Shown one piece after another: positions 25,257 to 35,465 of a stretch of 63,083 bases of DNA (positions within the stretch are counted from its first letter, which is position 1; the number at the start of each line of letters is the position of its first letter). This DNA is from Actinomycetota bacterium (GTDB taxonomy: Bacteria > Actinomycetota > Acidimicrobiia > Acidimicrobiales > Ilumatobacteraceae). Below the pieces are notes generated by a model. That model saw nothing but the letters and a program-made list of their open reading frames with translations. It had not been told where the DNA came from and did not search any database. The stretch is taken from NCBI GenBank assembly GCA_016871355.1, contig VFZC01000013.1, positions 1-63,083 of the forward strand, in the 5' to 3' direction. A program made the translations under genes and the position numbers.

Positions 25257-26636
25257 TCAGCGGGGGCCACGGCGGGCCGACGACTCGAGCCGCGCGGCCG
25301 CGGCCACCGCCAACGCCACCTTCTCGGCATCGTCGTCGACGCCCACCAACCCCACCGTGAGCCGGATCGCAGCCGGATACTCGCCCGCCCCGTTCACCAT
25401 GAACGGCTCACCGGGCGCCGCGCCGATTCCTTGTGCGGCCAGGGTCACGAGAGCCGAACGCTCGTCGGCCACGTGCACCCACAAGTTGATGCCGTCGTTG
25501 CCCGTGGTGGTCACGCCATTGTCCTGCAACACCTCGGCGAACGCACGACGCCGCGCGGCGTACTCGTCGCGGGCCCGGGCCAACGCGTCGACGGTCGTCC
25601 GATCGTCGAGCAGTTCGAGCAACACGGCCTGCAGGATGCGACTGCTCCAACCCGGTCCGAGCAATCGCCGATTGGCGGCCGTCGCGATCACCGACCCCAC
25701 GCCACCGACGGCCGCCAAACGCAAGTCGGGCCCGTGGCTCTTGGAGAACGAACGAATGTGCACGGTCTGCCCGGGCAGATGGTGTCCGATGCTCGCCAGC
25801 GCACCGCGCGCGATGTCACCGGAGTGATCGTCCTCCACGATCACTACATCACCACCGTGTTTCGACGCCGAAATCGCCCGTGCGATCGCCTCGGCGCGTC
25901 GCGGCGTCATCGTGATACCCGTGGGATTCTGCGCACGCGGTTGAAGGAACACCGCCACCGGATCGAGTCGCAACGCTTCGCTGAGTTGATCGACGAGCAT
26001 GCCCTCGTCGTCGAGCGACACACCGATCACTTCGGCACCGATCTGCTCGAGTAAGTCGAGCAACGGCGGAAACGTGGGATGCTCGACCACGACGCGATCG
26101 CCGAGATGCACCACCACTTGCGCCACGCGATCGAGCGCATCCATCGCCCCGTCCACCACCGTGATCTCGTCGGGGGCGAACGGCCAACGCGCGCGCAACG
26201 CCGTCTCGAGCTCGGGCAGCACCGCGTGATCGAGATACGAACTCGTGAGCGACTGGCTGCTCACCCGCGCGAGCGCGGGCCCCAGATCGGGGAGCAGCCG
26301 TGCGTCGGGCGTTCCGGTCGACAAATCGAGCGGGAAGTGTCCGCGATTGTCGGGATCGGCCACCACGCGGCGATAACGACGTGGTGCACCCGGACCGGTG
26401 GGCTGTCGGACGAACGATCCGTTGCGGCCAAGCGTTTCGATCGCGCCGATGTCGGCCAATGCGCGCCACGCCTCGCCCACCGTGGTGGGACTGACTCCCA
26501 AGGTCTTCGACAGGTCGCGCACGGTGGGCAACCGCGTCCCCAACGCCAACTCACCCGACGACACGAGACGTGAAATGGTCGTGGCGATACCGCGTGCGCT
26601 GCGGTCGGTGACGTGTCGTGAGATGAGGTCGAGCAT
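25257..26636 (-). CDS. MocR-type GntR regulator with aminotransferase domain
   Basis: This 459-residue protein has an N-terminal winged helix-turn-helix at about residues 10-75 (ISRLVSSGELALGTRLPTVRDLSKTLGVSPTTVGEAWRAL). The fold-type I aminotransferase domain follows, with a PLP Lys in IRSFSKSHGPDLRL and an Asp in VVIVEDDHSGD. MocR proteins sense PLP or an amine and switch a neighbouring catabolic or PLP pathway. It is divergent from the beta-ureidopropionase gene with a 124-bp spacer holding two near-identical 12-mers, so it is the likely regulator of the pyrimidine genes. The ATG at 26636 is preferred because the HTH begins directly after it; another ATG at 26687 would lie inside the putative operator. 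A plausible effector is beta-alanine or beta-aminoisobutyrate (inference). Confidence 0.85.
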   Translation of the reverse strand: MLDLISRHVTDRSARGIATTISRLVSSGELALGTRLPTVRDLSKTLGVSPTTVGEAWRALADIGAIETLGRNGSFVRQPTGPGAPRRYRRVVADPDNRGHFPLDLSTGTPDARLLPDLGPALARVSSQSLTSSYLDHAVLPELETALRARWPFAPDEITVVDGAMDALDRVAQVVVHLGDRVVVEHPTFPPLLDLLEQIGAEVIGVSLDDEGMLVDQLSEALRLDPVAVFLQPRAQNPTGITMTPRRAEAIARAISASKHGGDVVIVEDDHSGDIARGALASIGHHLPGQTVHIRSFSKSHGPDLRLAAVGGVGSVIATAANRRLLGPGWSSRILQAVLLELLDDRTTVDALARARDEYAARRRAFAEVLQDNGVTTTGNDGINLWVHVADERSALVTLAAQGIGAAPGEPFMVNGAGEYPAAIRLTVGLVGVDDDAEKVALAVAAAARLESSARRGPR

Positions 26637-26667
26637 TTCTCGTGTGTTTCCGGGACGTGACGAATTG

Positions 26668-26710
26668 TCCTGGCACAATATTGCCATTGTTCCATTTCTC
26701 CTGTGCCAAT
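26668..26710. promoter_or_regulatory. Putative MocR operator (two direct repeats)
   Basis: TCCTGGCACAAT (26668-26679) and TCCTGTGCCAAT (26699-26710) are near-identical direct repeats 31 bp apart, about three helical turns. The first is also half of the dyad ATTGTCCTGGCACAAT. MocR proteins commonly bind spaced direct repeats. The site lies between the regulator and the first catabolic gene. Confidence 0.5.
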
Positions 26711-26760
26711 TACTCTGAGCAGGAGAAGTCGCGCGCGGAGCGACCAGCACGGGAGGGCTG

Positions 26761-27606
26761 ATGACTGCTGACGTTGTGAGGGCCGCATTGCTGCAGACCG
26801 ACTGGCCCGGCACCAAAGAGGCCGTGATCGACAAGCACGAAGCCGCGGTGCACGAAGCAGCCAAACAAGGCGCTCAGGTGATGTGCTTCCAAGAGCTGTT
26901 CTACGGGCCGTACTTCTGCCAGGTGCAAGAGGTCGAGTACTACGGCTACACCGAACTCATCCCCGACGGGCCCACCACGCAGCGGTTCCAGAGCATCGCC
27001 AAGGAAACCGGCATGGTGCTCGTGCTCCCGATGTACGAAGTCACACAGCCGGGCACGTACTACAACACCGCGGCCGTGATCGACGCCGACGGCAAGTACC
27101 TCGGCAAGTACCGCAAGCAGCACATCCCGCAGACCAAGGGTTTCTGGGAGAAGTTCTATTTCAAGCCTGGTAACGGCGGATACCCGGTGTTCGACACCGC
27201 CGTCGGCAAGGTGGGCGTCTACATCTGCTACGACCGCCACTTCCCCGAAGGTTGGCGCGCGCTCGGTCTCAACGGCGCGCACATCGTGTTCAATCCGTCG
27301 GCCACACACCGCGGACTCTCCGAGTACTTGTGGCGCCTCGAGCAGCCAGCGGCCGCGGTGGCCAACATCTATTACGTCGGCGCCATCAATCGCGTCGGAA
27401 TCGAACCGCTCGGCACCAACGACTTCTACGGGCAGAGTTACTTCGTCGATCCCGAGGGCAAGTTCGTGGGCGAGGTGGGCGACCCCTACAAGCCCGAGCT
27501 CATCGTGCGCGATCTCGACATGAAGAAGTTGCTCGAGATCCGCGATCGCTGGGCGTTCTACCGTGATCGCCGTCCCGACGCGTACGACGAACTCGTCGAG
27601 CCCTGA
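26761..27606 (+). CDS. Beta-ureidopropionase (N-carbamoyl-beta-alanine amidohydrolase)
   Basis: This is a 281-residue nitrilase-superfamily hydrolase. The catalytic triad is Glu45 (CFQELFYGP), Lys119 (KYRKQHIP) and Cys156 (YICYDRHFPE). The family hydrolyses N-carbamoyl-beta-alanine or N-carbamoyl-beta-aminoisobutyrate to the beta-amino acid, CO2 and ammonia. It is the first gene of a plus-strand run followed by dihydropyrimidinase, an aldehyde dehydrogenase, an LLM oxidoreductase and an ABC importer, which supports the pyrimidine or hydantoin assignment. The ATG at 26761 follows GGGAGGGCTG. The size matches single-domain bacterial members, shorter than the eukaryotic enzyme. Confidence 0.88.
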   Translation: MTADVVRAALLQTDWPGTKEAVIDKHEAAVHEAAKQGAQVMCFQELFYGPYFCQVQEVEYYGYTELIPDGPTTQRFQSIAKETGMVLVLPMYEVTQPGTYYNTAAVIDADGKYLGKYRKQHIPQTKGFWEKFYFKPGNGGYPVFDTAVGKVGVYICYDRHFPEGWRALGLNGAHIVFNPSATHRGLSEYLWRLEQPAAAVANIYYVGAINRVGIEPLGTNDFYGQSYFVDPEGKFVGEVGDPYKPELIVRDLDMKKLLEIRDRWAFYRDRRPDAYDELVEP

Positions 27607-27657
27607 CATTCGCACACACATCGAAGCAGACACACAGCACACGGGAAGGGGAGGGCC

Positions 27658-29106
27658 ATGGGCAAGACACTCATCAAGAACGGAAAGGTGATTTCACCCA
27701 CCGGCGTCCACGATCAGGACGTTCTCATCGATGGTGAAACCGTCACCGCAGTCGGTCTGCCGGGCTGGTTCGCCGGCGCCGAGCAAGGTTGCGACAAGGT
27801 CATCGATGCCACGGGCAAGTACGTCATCCCCGGCGGTGTCGACGTGCACACGCACATGGAGCTGCCCTTCGGTGGCACGTTCGCATCCGACACGTTCGAA
27901 ACCGGTTCGCGCGCGGCGGCGTGGGGTGGCGTCACCACCATCGTCGACATGGCCGTGCAGCGTTACGGCGAGAACGTGTTCGACGGCTTGGCCGAATGGC
28001 ATCGCAAGGCCGAAGGCCAGTGCGCCATCGACTACGCGTTCCACCAGATCATCGGTGGCGTCGACGAGCAGTCGCTCAAGGCCATGAAGTACCTCACCGA
28101 ATACGAAGGCATTTCGTCGTTCAAGTTGTTCATGGCGTACCCCGGCGTCTTCTACTCGGACGACGGCCAGATCTTGCGCGCCATGCAGACCGCGGCCGAG
28201 TGCGGCGCGATGATCATGATGCACGCCGAGAACGGCATCGCCATCGACGTTCTCGTGCAGCAGTCGATTGCTCGCGGTGACACCGATCCGCGTTACCACT
28301 CGTACACGCGTCCGTCGCCGCTCGAAGCCGAGGCCACGCACCGTGCCATCGTGTTGTCGCACGTGGCCGGCAACGTGCCGCTATACATCGTGCACATGTC
28401 GGCGGGCGATGCACTCAACGAAGTCGCGGCCGCGCGTCACGCCGGTCGCAACGTGTTCGCCGAGACCTGCCCGCAGTACCTCTACCTCACGCTCGAAGAG
28501 ACGCTCGGTAAGCCGGGCTTCGAAGGTGCGAAGTGGGTGTGCTCCACTCCGGTGCGTTCGCGCGACCACGACCCGCACTTCGTGGGTCAGATGGGCCACG
28601 GCCACCAAGGCGACCTGTGGAAGGGCTTGCGCATGAACGAGTTGGCCGTGGTGGCCACCGACCACTGCCCGTTCTGCATGAAAGATCAGAAAGAACTCGG
28701 CCTGGGTGACTTCTCCAAGATTCCGAATGGCATCGGTGGTGTGGAGCACCGCATGGAACTCATCTACCAAGGTGTGGTCAACGGCGAACTGTCGCTCGAG
28801 CGTTGGGTCGAGACGTGCTGCACCACACCCGCGCGCATGTTCGGCATGTATCCGAAGAAGGGCATCATCGCCCCCGGCAGTGATGCCGACGTGGTGGTGT
28901 GGGATCCCAACACCAAGACCAAGATCGGCATCAACGACAAGCACCACATGAACATGGATCACTCGGCTTGGGAGGGCTGGGTCATCGACGGCAAGGTCGA
29001 CACCGTGCTGTCGCGTGGTGCGGTCGTCATCGAGAACGATCAGTACACCGGTCGCAAGGGTCACGGCCAGTACGTGAAGCGCGGCCTCTCGCAATACCTC
29101 GTCTGA
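27658..29106 (+). CDS. Dihydropyrimidinase / D-hydantoinase
   Basis: This is a 482-residue amidohydrolase. The binuclear metal site shows His64 and His66 (GVDVHTHMELP), the carboxylated Lys156 (SSFKLFMAYPG), His residues in MMHAENG and YIVHMSAG, and the catalytic Asp in VVATDHCPF. It opens the ring of dihydrouracil, dihydrothymine or hydantoins to the N-carbamoyl amino acid, the substrate of the preceding gene's product. The start ATG follows GGGAAGGGGAGG. The 51-bp gap to the previous gene and the 35-bp gap to the next fit one operon. Confidence 0.92.
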   Translation: MGKTLIKNGKVISPTGVHDQDVLIDGETVTAVGLPGWFAGAEQGCDKVIDATGKYVIPGGVDVHTHMELPFGGTFASDTFETGSRAAAWGGVTTIVDMAVQRYGENVFDGLAEWHRKAEGQCAIDYAFHQIIGGVDEQSLKAMKYLTEYEGISSFKLFMAYPGVFYSDDGQILRAMQTAAECGAMIMMHAENGIAIDVLVQQSIARGDTDPRYHSYTRPSPLEAEATHRAIVLSHVAGNVPLYIVHMSAGDALNEVAAARHAGRNVFAETCPQYLYLTLEETLGKPGFEGAKWVCSTPVRSRDHDPHFVGQMGHGHQGDLWKGLRMNELAVVATDHCPFCMKDQKELGLGDFSKIPNGIGGVEHRMELIYQGVVNGELSLERWVETCCTTPARMFGMYPKKGIIAPGSDADVVVWDPNTKTKIGINDKHHMNMDHSAWEGWVIDGKVDTVLSRGAVVIENDQYTGRKGHGQYVKRGLSQYLV

Positions 29107-29141
29107 TTCCCCCGAGCACGAGCAACCAGAAAGAGAACGAC

Positions 29142-30626
<1,485 letters not shown>

Positions 30627-30629
30627 TTC

Positions 30630-31658
30630 GTGGACATCGGCGTCGTTCTCCAAACAACTCCACCGGCCTCGCGCGTGGTCGATCTGGCCAAGCGGGCTGA
30701 AACGTTCGGCTTCAGCCACGTCTGGACCTTCGACAGTCACATCCTGTGGGAGGAGCCGTTCCCGATCTTCACGCAGATTCTCAACGAGACGCGCAACGTG
30801 ATCGTCGGCCCCATGGTCACCAATCCGGCCACTCGCGACTGGACCGTGACGGCCAGTGCGTTCGCCACTCTCAACGAGATGTTCGGCAATCGCACCGTCA
30901 TCGGCATCGGCCGCGGCGACTCGGCGGTGCGTGTCACCAACGGCAAGCCCACCACCTTGGCCACTCTGCGCGAGAGCATTCACGTGATCCGCGAACTCGC
31001 CAACGGTCGTTCGGTCGATTACAAGGGCTCGTCGTTGCGTCTGCCGTGGGCCTCGAAGTCGCGCGCCGACGTGTGGGTGGCCGCGTACGGCCCGAAGGCC
31101 TTGGCTCTCACCGGAGAAGTGGGCGACGGATTCATTCTGCAGTTGGCCGACCTGAGCATCGCCGAATGGACCATTTCCGCAGTTCGCGAAGCCGCCAGAG
31201 CAGCCGGCCGTGATCCGAAGAGCGTCAAGATCTGTGTGGCCGCACCGGCGTACGTGACCGACGGAAGCAGCGAGCACTTGGCGCACGCGCGCGAACAGTG
31301 CCGTTGGTTCGGCGGCATGGTGGGTAACCACGTGGCCGACATCGTCGAGCGTTACGGCGAGAACTCCAACGTGCCGAAGGCGCTCACCGATTACATCAAG
31401 GGCCGTCAGGGTTACGACTACAACCAGCACGGTCAGGCCGGTAACACGCACACCACGTTCGTGCCCGACGAGATCGTCGACCGTTTCTGCATCGTCGGTC
31501 CGGTGAGCACCCAGATCGAGCGCCTCAAGCAGTTGCAAGAACTCGGTGTCGATCAGTTCTCCATCTATCTGCAGCACGACGCCAAGGACGAAACACTCCA
31601 GGCCTATGGCGAGAAGGTCATTCCGGCCATCGCCGAACACGTGACGGCCAAGAGCTGA
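30630..31658 (+). CDS. LLM-class F420-dependent oxidoreductase
   Basis: This 342-residue TIM-barrel protein belongs to the luciferase-like group related to methylenetetrahydromethanopterin reductase. It opens MDIGVVLQTTPPASRVVDLAKRAE, has the TFDSHILWEEPFP active-site strand, GPMVTNPATRDW, and the cofactor-phosphate region VIGIGRGDSAVR with VWVAAYGPKALAL. These fit an F420 (or FMN) binding member. It starts with GTG 3 bp after mmsA and stops 5 bp before the ABC permease, so it is embedded in the pyrimidine operon. No dihydropyrimidine dehydrogenase is in view, so a role in the first redox step of pyrimidine or a related heterocycle is possible. That is inference. Confidence 0.85.
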   Translation: MDIGVVLQTTPPASRVVDLAKRAETFGFSHVWTFDSHILWEEPFPIFTQILNETRNVIVGPMVTNPATRDWTVTASAFATLNEMFGNRTVIGIGRGDSAVRVTNGKPTTLATLRESIHVIRELANGRSVDYKGSSLRLPWASKSRADVWVAAYGPKALALTGEVGDGFILQLADLSIAEWTISAVREAARAAGRDPKSVKICVAAPAYVTDGSSEHLAHAREQCRWFGGMVGNHVADIVERYGENSNVPKALTDYIKGRQGYDYNQHGQAGNTHTTFVPDEIVDRFCIVGPVSTQIERLKQLQELGVDQFSIYLQHDAKDETLQAYGEKVIPAIAEHVTAKS

Positions 31659-31663
31659 CGTAC

Positions 31664-32572
31664 ATGACCGCCACTGTCACCACCCCGCAACGCACTTCGG
31701 CTCTCCAGCGCCGTCTTCGTCGCGTGGTGTTGTTCGTGGTGTCGCTCCTTCTGGTGGCGGTGGTGTGGGAGGTCTACAAGGCGATCGGCCCGGCCGACGG
31801 CGGGAAGATCTTCGGCTGGAAGTTGCTACCGCGTTCCAACGACAACGCCATGCCGCACGTGTGGGAGATGCTGTCGCGTTACGCCGACCCGGAACTGCGC
31901 GGTTCGAGTCGCGCCATCTGGCGGGTGGTGCTTGCCGGCGCGTGGTTCTCGTTCCGTCTCGCTTTGGTGGGCTTCTTCATCGGAACCGTGCTCGGACTTC
32001 TTCTGGCCATCCTCATGGCGCGTTTCAAAGTGGCCGAGCGCGGCATCCTTCCGTACCTCGTGGTGTCGCAGACGGTTCCGCTCATCGCGCTCGCACCGCT
32101 GGTCGTGTCGTGGGGCGGCAAGCTCGAGATCTTCGGGTGGGAATGGCCGCGGTGGTTGTCGGCGTCGGTGCTCGGCGGATTCCTCGCGTTCTTCCCGGTG
32201 GCCGTGGGTGGACTGCGTGGCCTCACGTCTCCACCGGCCGCATCGGTCGAGCTCATGAACAGCTACGCCGCGTCGTGGACGCAGACCCTCTTCAAACTGC
32301 GCTTTCCTTCTGCCGTTCCGTTCATCGTGCCCGCGCTCAAGTTGGCGGCGTCGTCGGCCGTGATCGGCGTGGTGGTGGCCGAGATCTCCACCGGCCTCAA
32401 AGGTGGCATCGGCCGTCTGATCATCGAGTACGCGCGTGAAGCCACCAGCGACCCGGCCAAGGTGTTCACCGCGGTGTTCGGCGCTGCTCTTCTCGGCCTG
32501 ACCATGTCGGGCTTTGTCACCCTCGCCGACATCTACATGATGCGCAATCGCCCCAAGGAGGCCACCACATGA
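31664..32572 (+). CDS. ABC transporter permease (first)
   Basis: This is a 302-residue inner-membrane permease of the SsuC/ThiX-RibX type. It has a cytosolic basic start, then an N-terminal helix (VVLFVVSLLLVAVVWEVYKAI) and a six-helix core. The binding-protein-dependent EAA loop lies around SVELMNSYAASWTQTLFKLRFPSAVPFIVPALKLA. It overlaps the ATPase gene by 4 bases (ATGA). The importer pairs two different permeases with one ATPase and an NMT1/THI5-like lipoprotein, which points to uptake of a pyrimidine, hydantoin or similar ring. Specificity is inferred from context. Confidence 0.88.
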   Translation: MTATVTTPQRTSALQRRLRRVVLFVVSLLLVAVVWEVYKAIGPADGGKIFGWKLLPRSNDNAMPHVWEMLSRYADPELRGSSRAIWRVVLAGAWFSFRLALVGFFIGTVLGLLLAILMARFKVAERGILPYLVVSQTVPLIALAPLVVSWGGKLEIFGWEWPRWLSASVLGGFLAFFPVAVGGLRGLTSPPAASVELMNSYAASWTQTLFKLRFPSAVPFIVPALKLAASSAVIGVVVAEISTGLKGGIGRLIIEYAREATSDPAKVFTAVFGAALLGLTMSGFVTLADIYMMRNRPKEATT

Positions 32573-33369
32573 GTGCCGTCGAGATTCGCAACGTCGGGAA
32601 GATCTTCAATGTCGGCTCGTCCAATCAAGTGGACGCGTTGGTCGATGTCGATCTCTCCATCGCGTCGGGCGAGTTCGTGTCGCTCATCGGCCCGTCGGGC
32701 TGCGGCAAGTCGACGCTGTTGCGCCTCGTGGCCAATTTGCTCGAACCCACCTCGGGTGACATCGCCGTCAACGGCAAGTCGCCCAAGCAGGCGCGTCTCG
32801 ATCAGGACTACGGCATGGCGTTTCAGCAATCGGGTCTGTTCGATTGGCGCAGCGTGGCCAAGAACATCGAGTTGCCGCTCGAGTTGAAGGGCTGGGACAA
32901 AGCCAAGCGTCGTGAGCGGGCGATCGAGATGCTCGAACTCGTGAAGTTGGCCGATTTCGCCGAGCACTTCCCGTGGCAGTTGTCGGGTGGCATGCAGCAG
33001 CGCGTGGCCATCGCGCGCGCACTCGCCGTGCATCCGCAACTTCTCCTCATGGACGAACCCTTCGGCGCTCTCGACGAGATGACGCGCGAGCACATGCAGG
33101 GCGAGCTGTTGAGCATCTGTCGCCGCACTGGCAGCACCGTGATCTTCGTGACCCACTCAATTCCCGAGGCCGTGTACTTGTCGAATCGAGTGGTGGTCAT
33201 GTCGCCGCGGCCCGGCCGCATCACCAAGATCGTCGACGTCGACATCGAAGGCGAGCGCACCGATGCCACGCGCGACGATGCGGCATTCTTCGCGGGCATC
33301 ACCGCGGTGCGTGAAGCGCTTCGTGGTGTGGAGATGACGGCGCACGTGCGGGGGATCGAAGACCGGTGA
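32569..33369 (+). CDS. ABC transporter ATP-binding protein
   Basis: This is a 266-residue nitrate/sulfonate/taurine-type ATPase. Walker A is GPSGCGKST, the Q-loop is in MAFQQSGLFDWRSV, the signature is LSGGMQQR, Walker B is LLLMDEPFGALDE, and the switch His is in FVTHSIPEA. It powers the importer formed with the two flanking permeases. It starts within the stop of permease 1 and its own stop overlaps the GTG of permease 2 (GTGA), so the three cytoplasmic-side parts are translationally coupled. Confidence 0.94.
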   Translation: MSAVEIRNVGKIFNVGSSNQVDALVDVDLSIASGEFVSLIGPSGCGKSTLLRLVANLLEPTSGDIAVNGKSPKQARLDQDYGMAFQQSGLFDWRSVAKNIELPLELKGWDKAKRRERAIEMLELVKLADFAEHFPWQLSGGMQQRVAIARALAVHPQLLLMDEPFGALDEMTREHMQGELLSICRRTGSTVIFVTHSIPEAVYLSNRVVVMSPRPGRITKIVDVDIEGERTDATRDDAAFFAGITAVREALRGVEMTAHVRGIEDR

Positions 33370-34157
33370 GTTCACGGGCCGCTTCCATCGCGCGTAGTGC
33401 GCTTCCGCCGGCGGTGTTCGGCGTGGGCTTCATCGCGCTCTGGGAGCTCGTGGTCAAGGGTTTCGATCTCAAGCCCTACTTCCTCGCTCCGCCGTCGAAG
33501 ATCTGGCAGAAGTTCACCGAGAACTTCGACTTGATCTGGGGAGCCACGAAGGTGTCGGGCACCAACGCGCTGGTAGGTCTCTTGGTGGGCACGGCGTTCG
33601 GCATCGTGATGAGCCTGGTGCTCAGTCGATATCGCGTGTTGAGCGATCTGGTCACGCCGCTCGCCATCGCTCTCAACGCCATTCCGATCTTCGTGCTCGT
33701 GGCGGTTCTCAACAATATGTTCGCCATCACCAGCGAAGTTCCGCGCCGCATCATGGTCACGCTGGTCGTGTATTTCATCGTGCTCGTCAACGTCGCGCGC
33801 GGGCTCACCCAGGTGAGTCCCACCCATGTCGAACTCATGCGCTCGTACGCGGCCAGTGACGTGGCCATCCTGCGCAAAGTTCGTGTGCCCAATGCGGTTC
33901 CCTATCTCTTCACCGCGCTCAAGATCGCGGCGCCGGCGTCGGTCATCACGGCCTTCGTCAGCGAGTACTTCGGTGGTTCACAAAACGGACTCGGAAGTCG
34001 AATCGCCAGCAATATCGCCAATTCGAAGAACGCCGTGGCTTGGGCCTATGTCCTGGGGGCATGTCTGCTCGGTCTAACGTTCTATGTGATCTCCAGCCTG
34101 CTGGAGGGAGCCGCCACACCCGGTGGAGGTTCCAAACGGGCCAAGAAGAGTCGCTGA
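33366..34157 (+). CDS. ABC transporter permease (second)
   Basis: This is a 263-residue permease with six predicted helices, a paralogue of the first. Its EAA loop is HVELMRSYAASDVAILRKVRVPNAVPYLFTALKIAAP. The C-terminus is basic (KRAKKSR). It is coupled to the ATPase by a 4-base overlap, and the lipoprotein gene starts 55 bp downstream. A two-permease importer of this type is usual in the riboflavin/pyrimidine-precursor group. Confidence 0.9.
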   Translation: MSSRAASIARSALPPAVFGVGFIALWELVVKGFDLKPYFLAPPSKIWQKFTENFDLIWGATKVSGTNALVGLLVGTAFGIVMSLVLSRYRVLSDLVTPLAIALNAIPIFVLVAVLNNMFAITSEVPRRIMVTLVVYFIVLVNVARGLTQVSPTHVELMRSYAASDVAILRKVRVPNAVPYLFTALKIAAPASVITAFVSEYFGGSQNGLGSRIASNIANSKNAVAWAYVLGACLLGLTFYVISSLLEGAATPGGGSKRAKKSR

Positions 34158-34212
34158 CTCGACGCGGTTCACAAGACCAAGGGCGAGAGCCCATGGGGAG
34201 GAGCAAAACAGA

Positions 34213-35373
34213 ATGAGAAGGATCAAGGGATGGAAGGCGGCCGCTGCCGGTCTCGTCGCTCTGTCGTTGGTCGCCGCTGCGTGCGGTGGTGACGACGAAG
34301 AGTCGAGTGGTGGTTCGGCTGCTCCCGCCGGAGAGTGCGAAACGACCACTCCGGTCAAGTTGCAGTTGCAGTGGTTCACCCAGGCCCAGTTCGCCGGCTA
34401 CTACGCCGCGATCGATCAGGGCTTCTACGCCGCACAGTGTCTCGACGTCGCGATCGTCGAGGGTGGTGTCGACATCGTTCCGCAGCAGCAGCTCGCTGAC
34501 GGCGCGGTTGACTTCGCTCTGTCGTGGGTGCCCAAGGCTCTCGCCAGCCGCGAGGCCGGTGCCAACATCGTGAACATCGCCCAGATCTTCCAGCGTTCGG
34601 GCACCTTGCAGGTGTCGTTCAAGGACAAGGGCATCGCCTCGCCGGCCGACTTCGCCGGTAAGAAGATCGGTAACTGGGGCTTCGGCAACGAGTTCGAAAT
34701 CTTCGCCGCACTCACCAAGGCCGGTCTCGATCCGGCCGCCGATGTCGAGTTGGTGCAGCAGCAGTTCGACATGGCTGCTCTGCTCGCTGGTGACATCGAC
34801 GCCGCCGAGGCCATGACGTACAACGAGTACGCCCAGGTTCTCGAGGCCGTCAACCCCGACACCGGTGCGTTGTACACACCCGAAGACTTCAACGTCGTCT
34901 CGTACGAAGCAGAAGGCGTTGGCATGTTGCAAGACGCCATCTGGGCATCGGGCGAGCGTCTCGCCGACGAGGCCTACCGCGCGACGGCCGTGAAGTTCGT
35001 GGCCGCTTCGATTCAGGGTTGGGCTTTCTGCCGCGACAACGTTCAGGCTTGCGCCGACATCGTCGTGAGCAAGGGTTCGAAGCTCGGTGCATCGCACCAG
35101 TTGTGGCAGATGAACGAGGTCAACAAGCTCATCTGGCCGTCGAAGGGCGGAGCCGGAATGATCGATGCGGCCGCATGGGATCGCACGGCGAAGCTCTCGC
35201 AGGAGACCAAGAACCTCGAGGGTTCGACCGTGCTCACCAAGACTCCCGATGCCGAGGCGTACACCAATGACATCGTGACCGAGGCCATGGCGCTGTTGCA
35301 GTCGCTCGGCGTCAACGTCATCGGTTCGAGCTACAAGCCGATCACCGTTGAGTTGAAGGAAGGCGGCGCCTGA
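34213..35373 (+). CDS. NMT1/THI5-like ABC substrate-binding lipoprotein
   Basis: This 386-residue lipoprotein has a signal MRRIKGWKAAAAGLVALSLVAAAC with lipobox and Cys24, followed by an acidic/Ser/Gly linker. The mature part begins PVKLQLQWFTQAQFAGYYAA, the hallmark of THI5/RibY-like binders, with LADGAVDFALSWVPKAL and GKKIGNWGFGNEFEIFAAL further on. It captures a small aromatic ring for the importer encoded just upstream. The ATG at 34213 follows GGGGAGGAGC; the frame upstream has no homology. An excellent GC hairpin terminator follows at 35404. Confidence 0.92.
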   Translation: MRRIKGWKAAAAGLVALSLVAAACGGDDEESSGGSAAPAGECETTTPVKLQLQWFTQAQFAGYYAAIDQGFYAAQCLDVAIVEGGVDIVPQQQLADGAVDFALSWVPKALASREAGANIVNIAQIFQRSGTLQVSFKDKGIASPADFAGKKIGNWGFGNEFEIFAALTKAGLDPAADVELVQQQFDMAALLAGDIDAAEAMTYNEYAQVLEAVNPDTGALYTPEDFNVVSYEAEGVGMLQDAIWASGERLADEAYRATAVKFVAASIQGWAFCRDNVQACADIVVSKGSKLGASHQLWQMNEVNKLIWPSKGGAGMIDAAAWDRTAKLSQETKNLEGSTVLTKTPDAEAYTNDIVTEAMALLQSLGVNVIGSSYKPITVELKEGGA

Positions 35374-35403
35374 TCGATCAGGCCTCTCCTTCGGAGAATG
35401 CAG

Positions 35404-35427
35404 GCGGGCGGGCTTCGGCCCGCCCGC
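35404..35427 (+). terminator. Strong hairpin with UUCG tetraloop after the ABC operon
   Basis: GCGGGCGGGC (35404-35413) pairs perfectly with GCCCGCCCGC (35418-35427) around a TTCG loop closed by C-G, followed by TTCGCGTTTCT. It lies 30 bp after the lipoprotein stop and before the EamA gene. The T-run is short, so efficiency is uncertain. Confidence 0.78.
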
Positions 35428-35465
35428 TTCGCGTTTCTCCGGAGAACCTCGCGCCAGTTCTTTTC

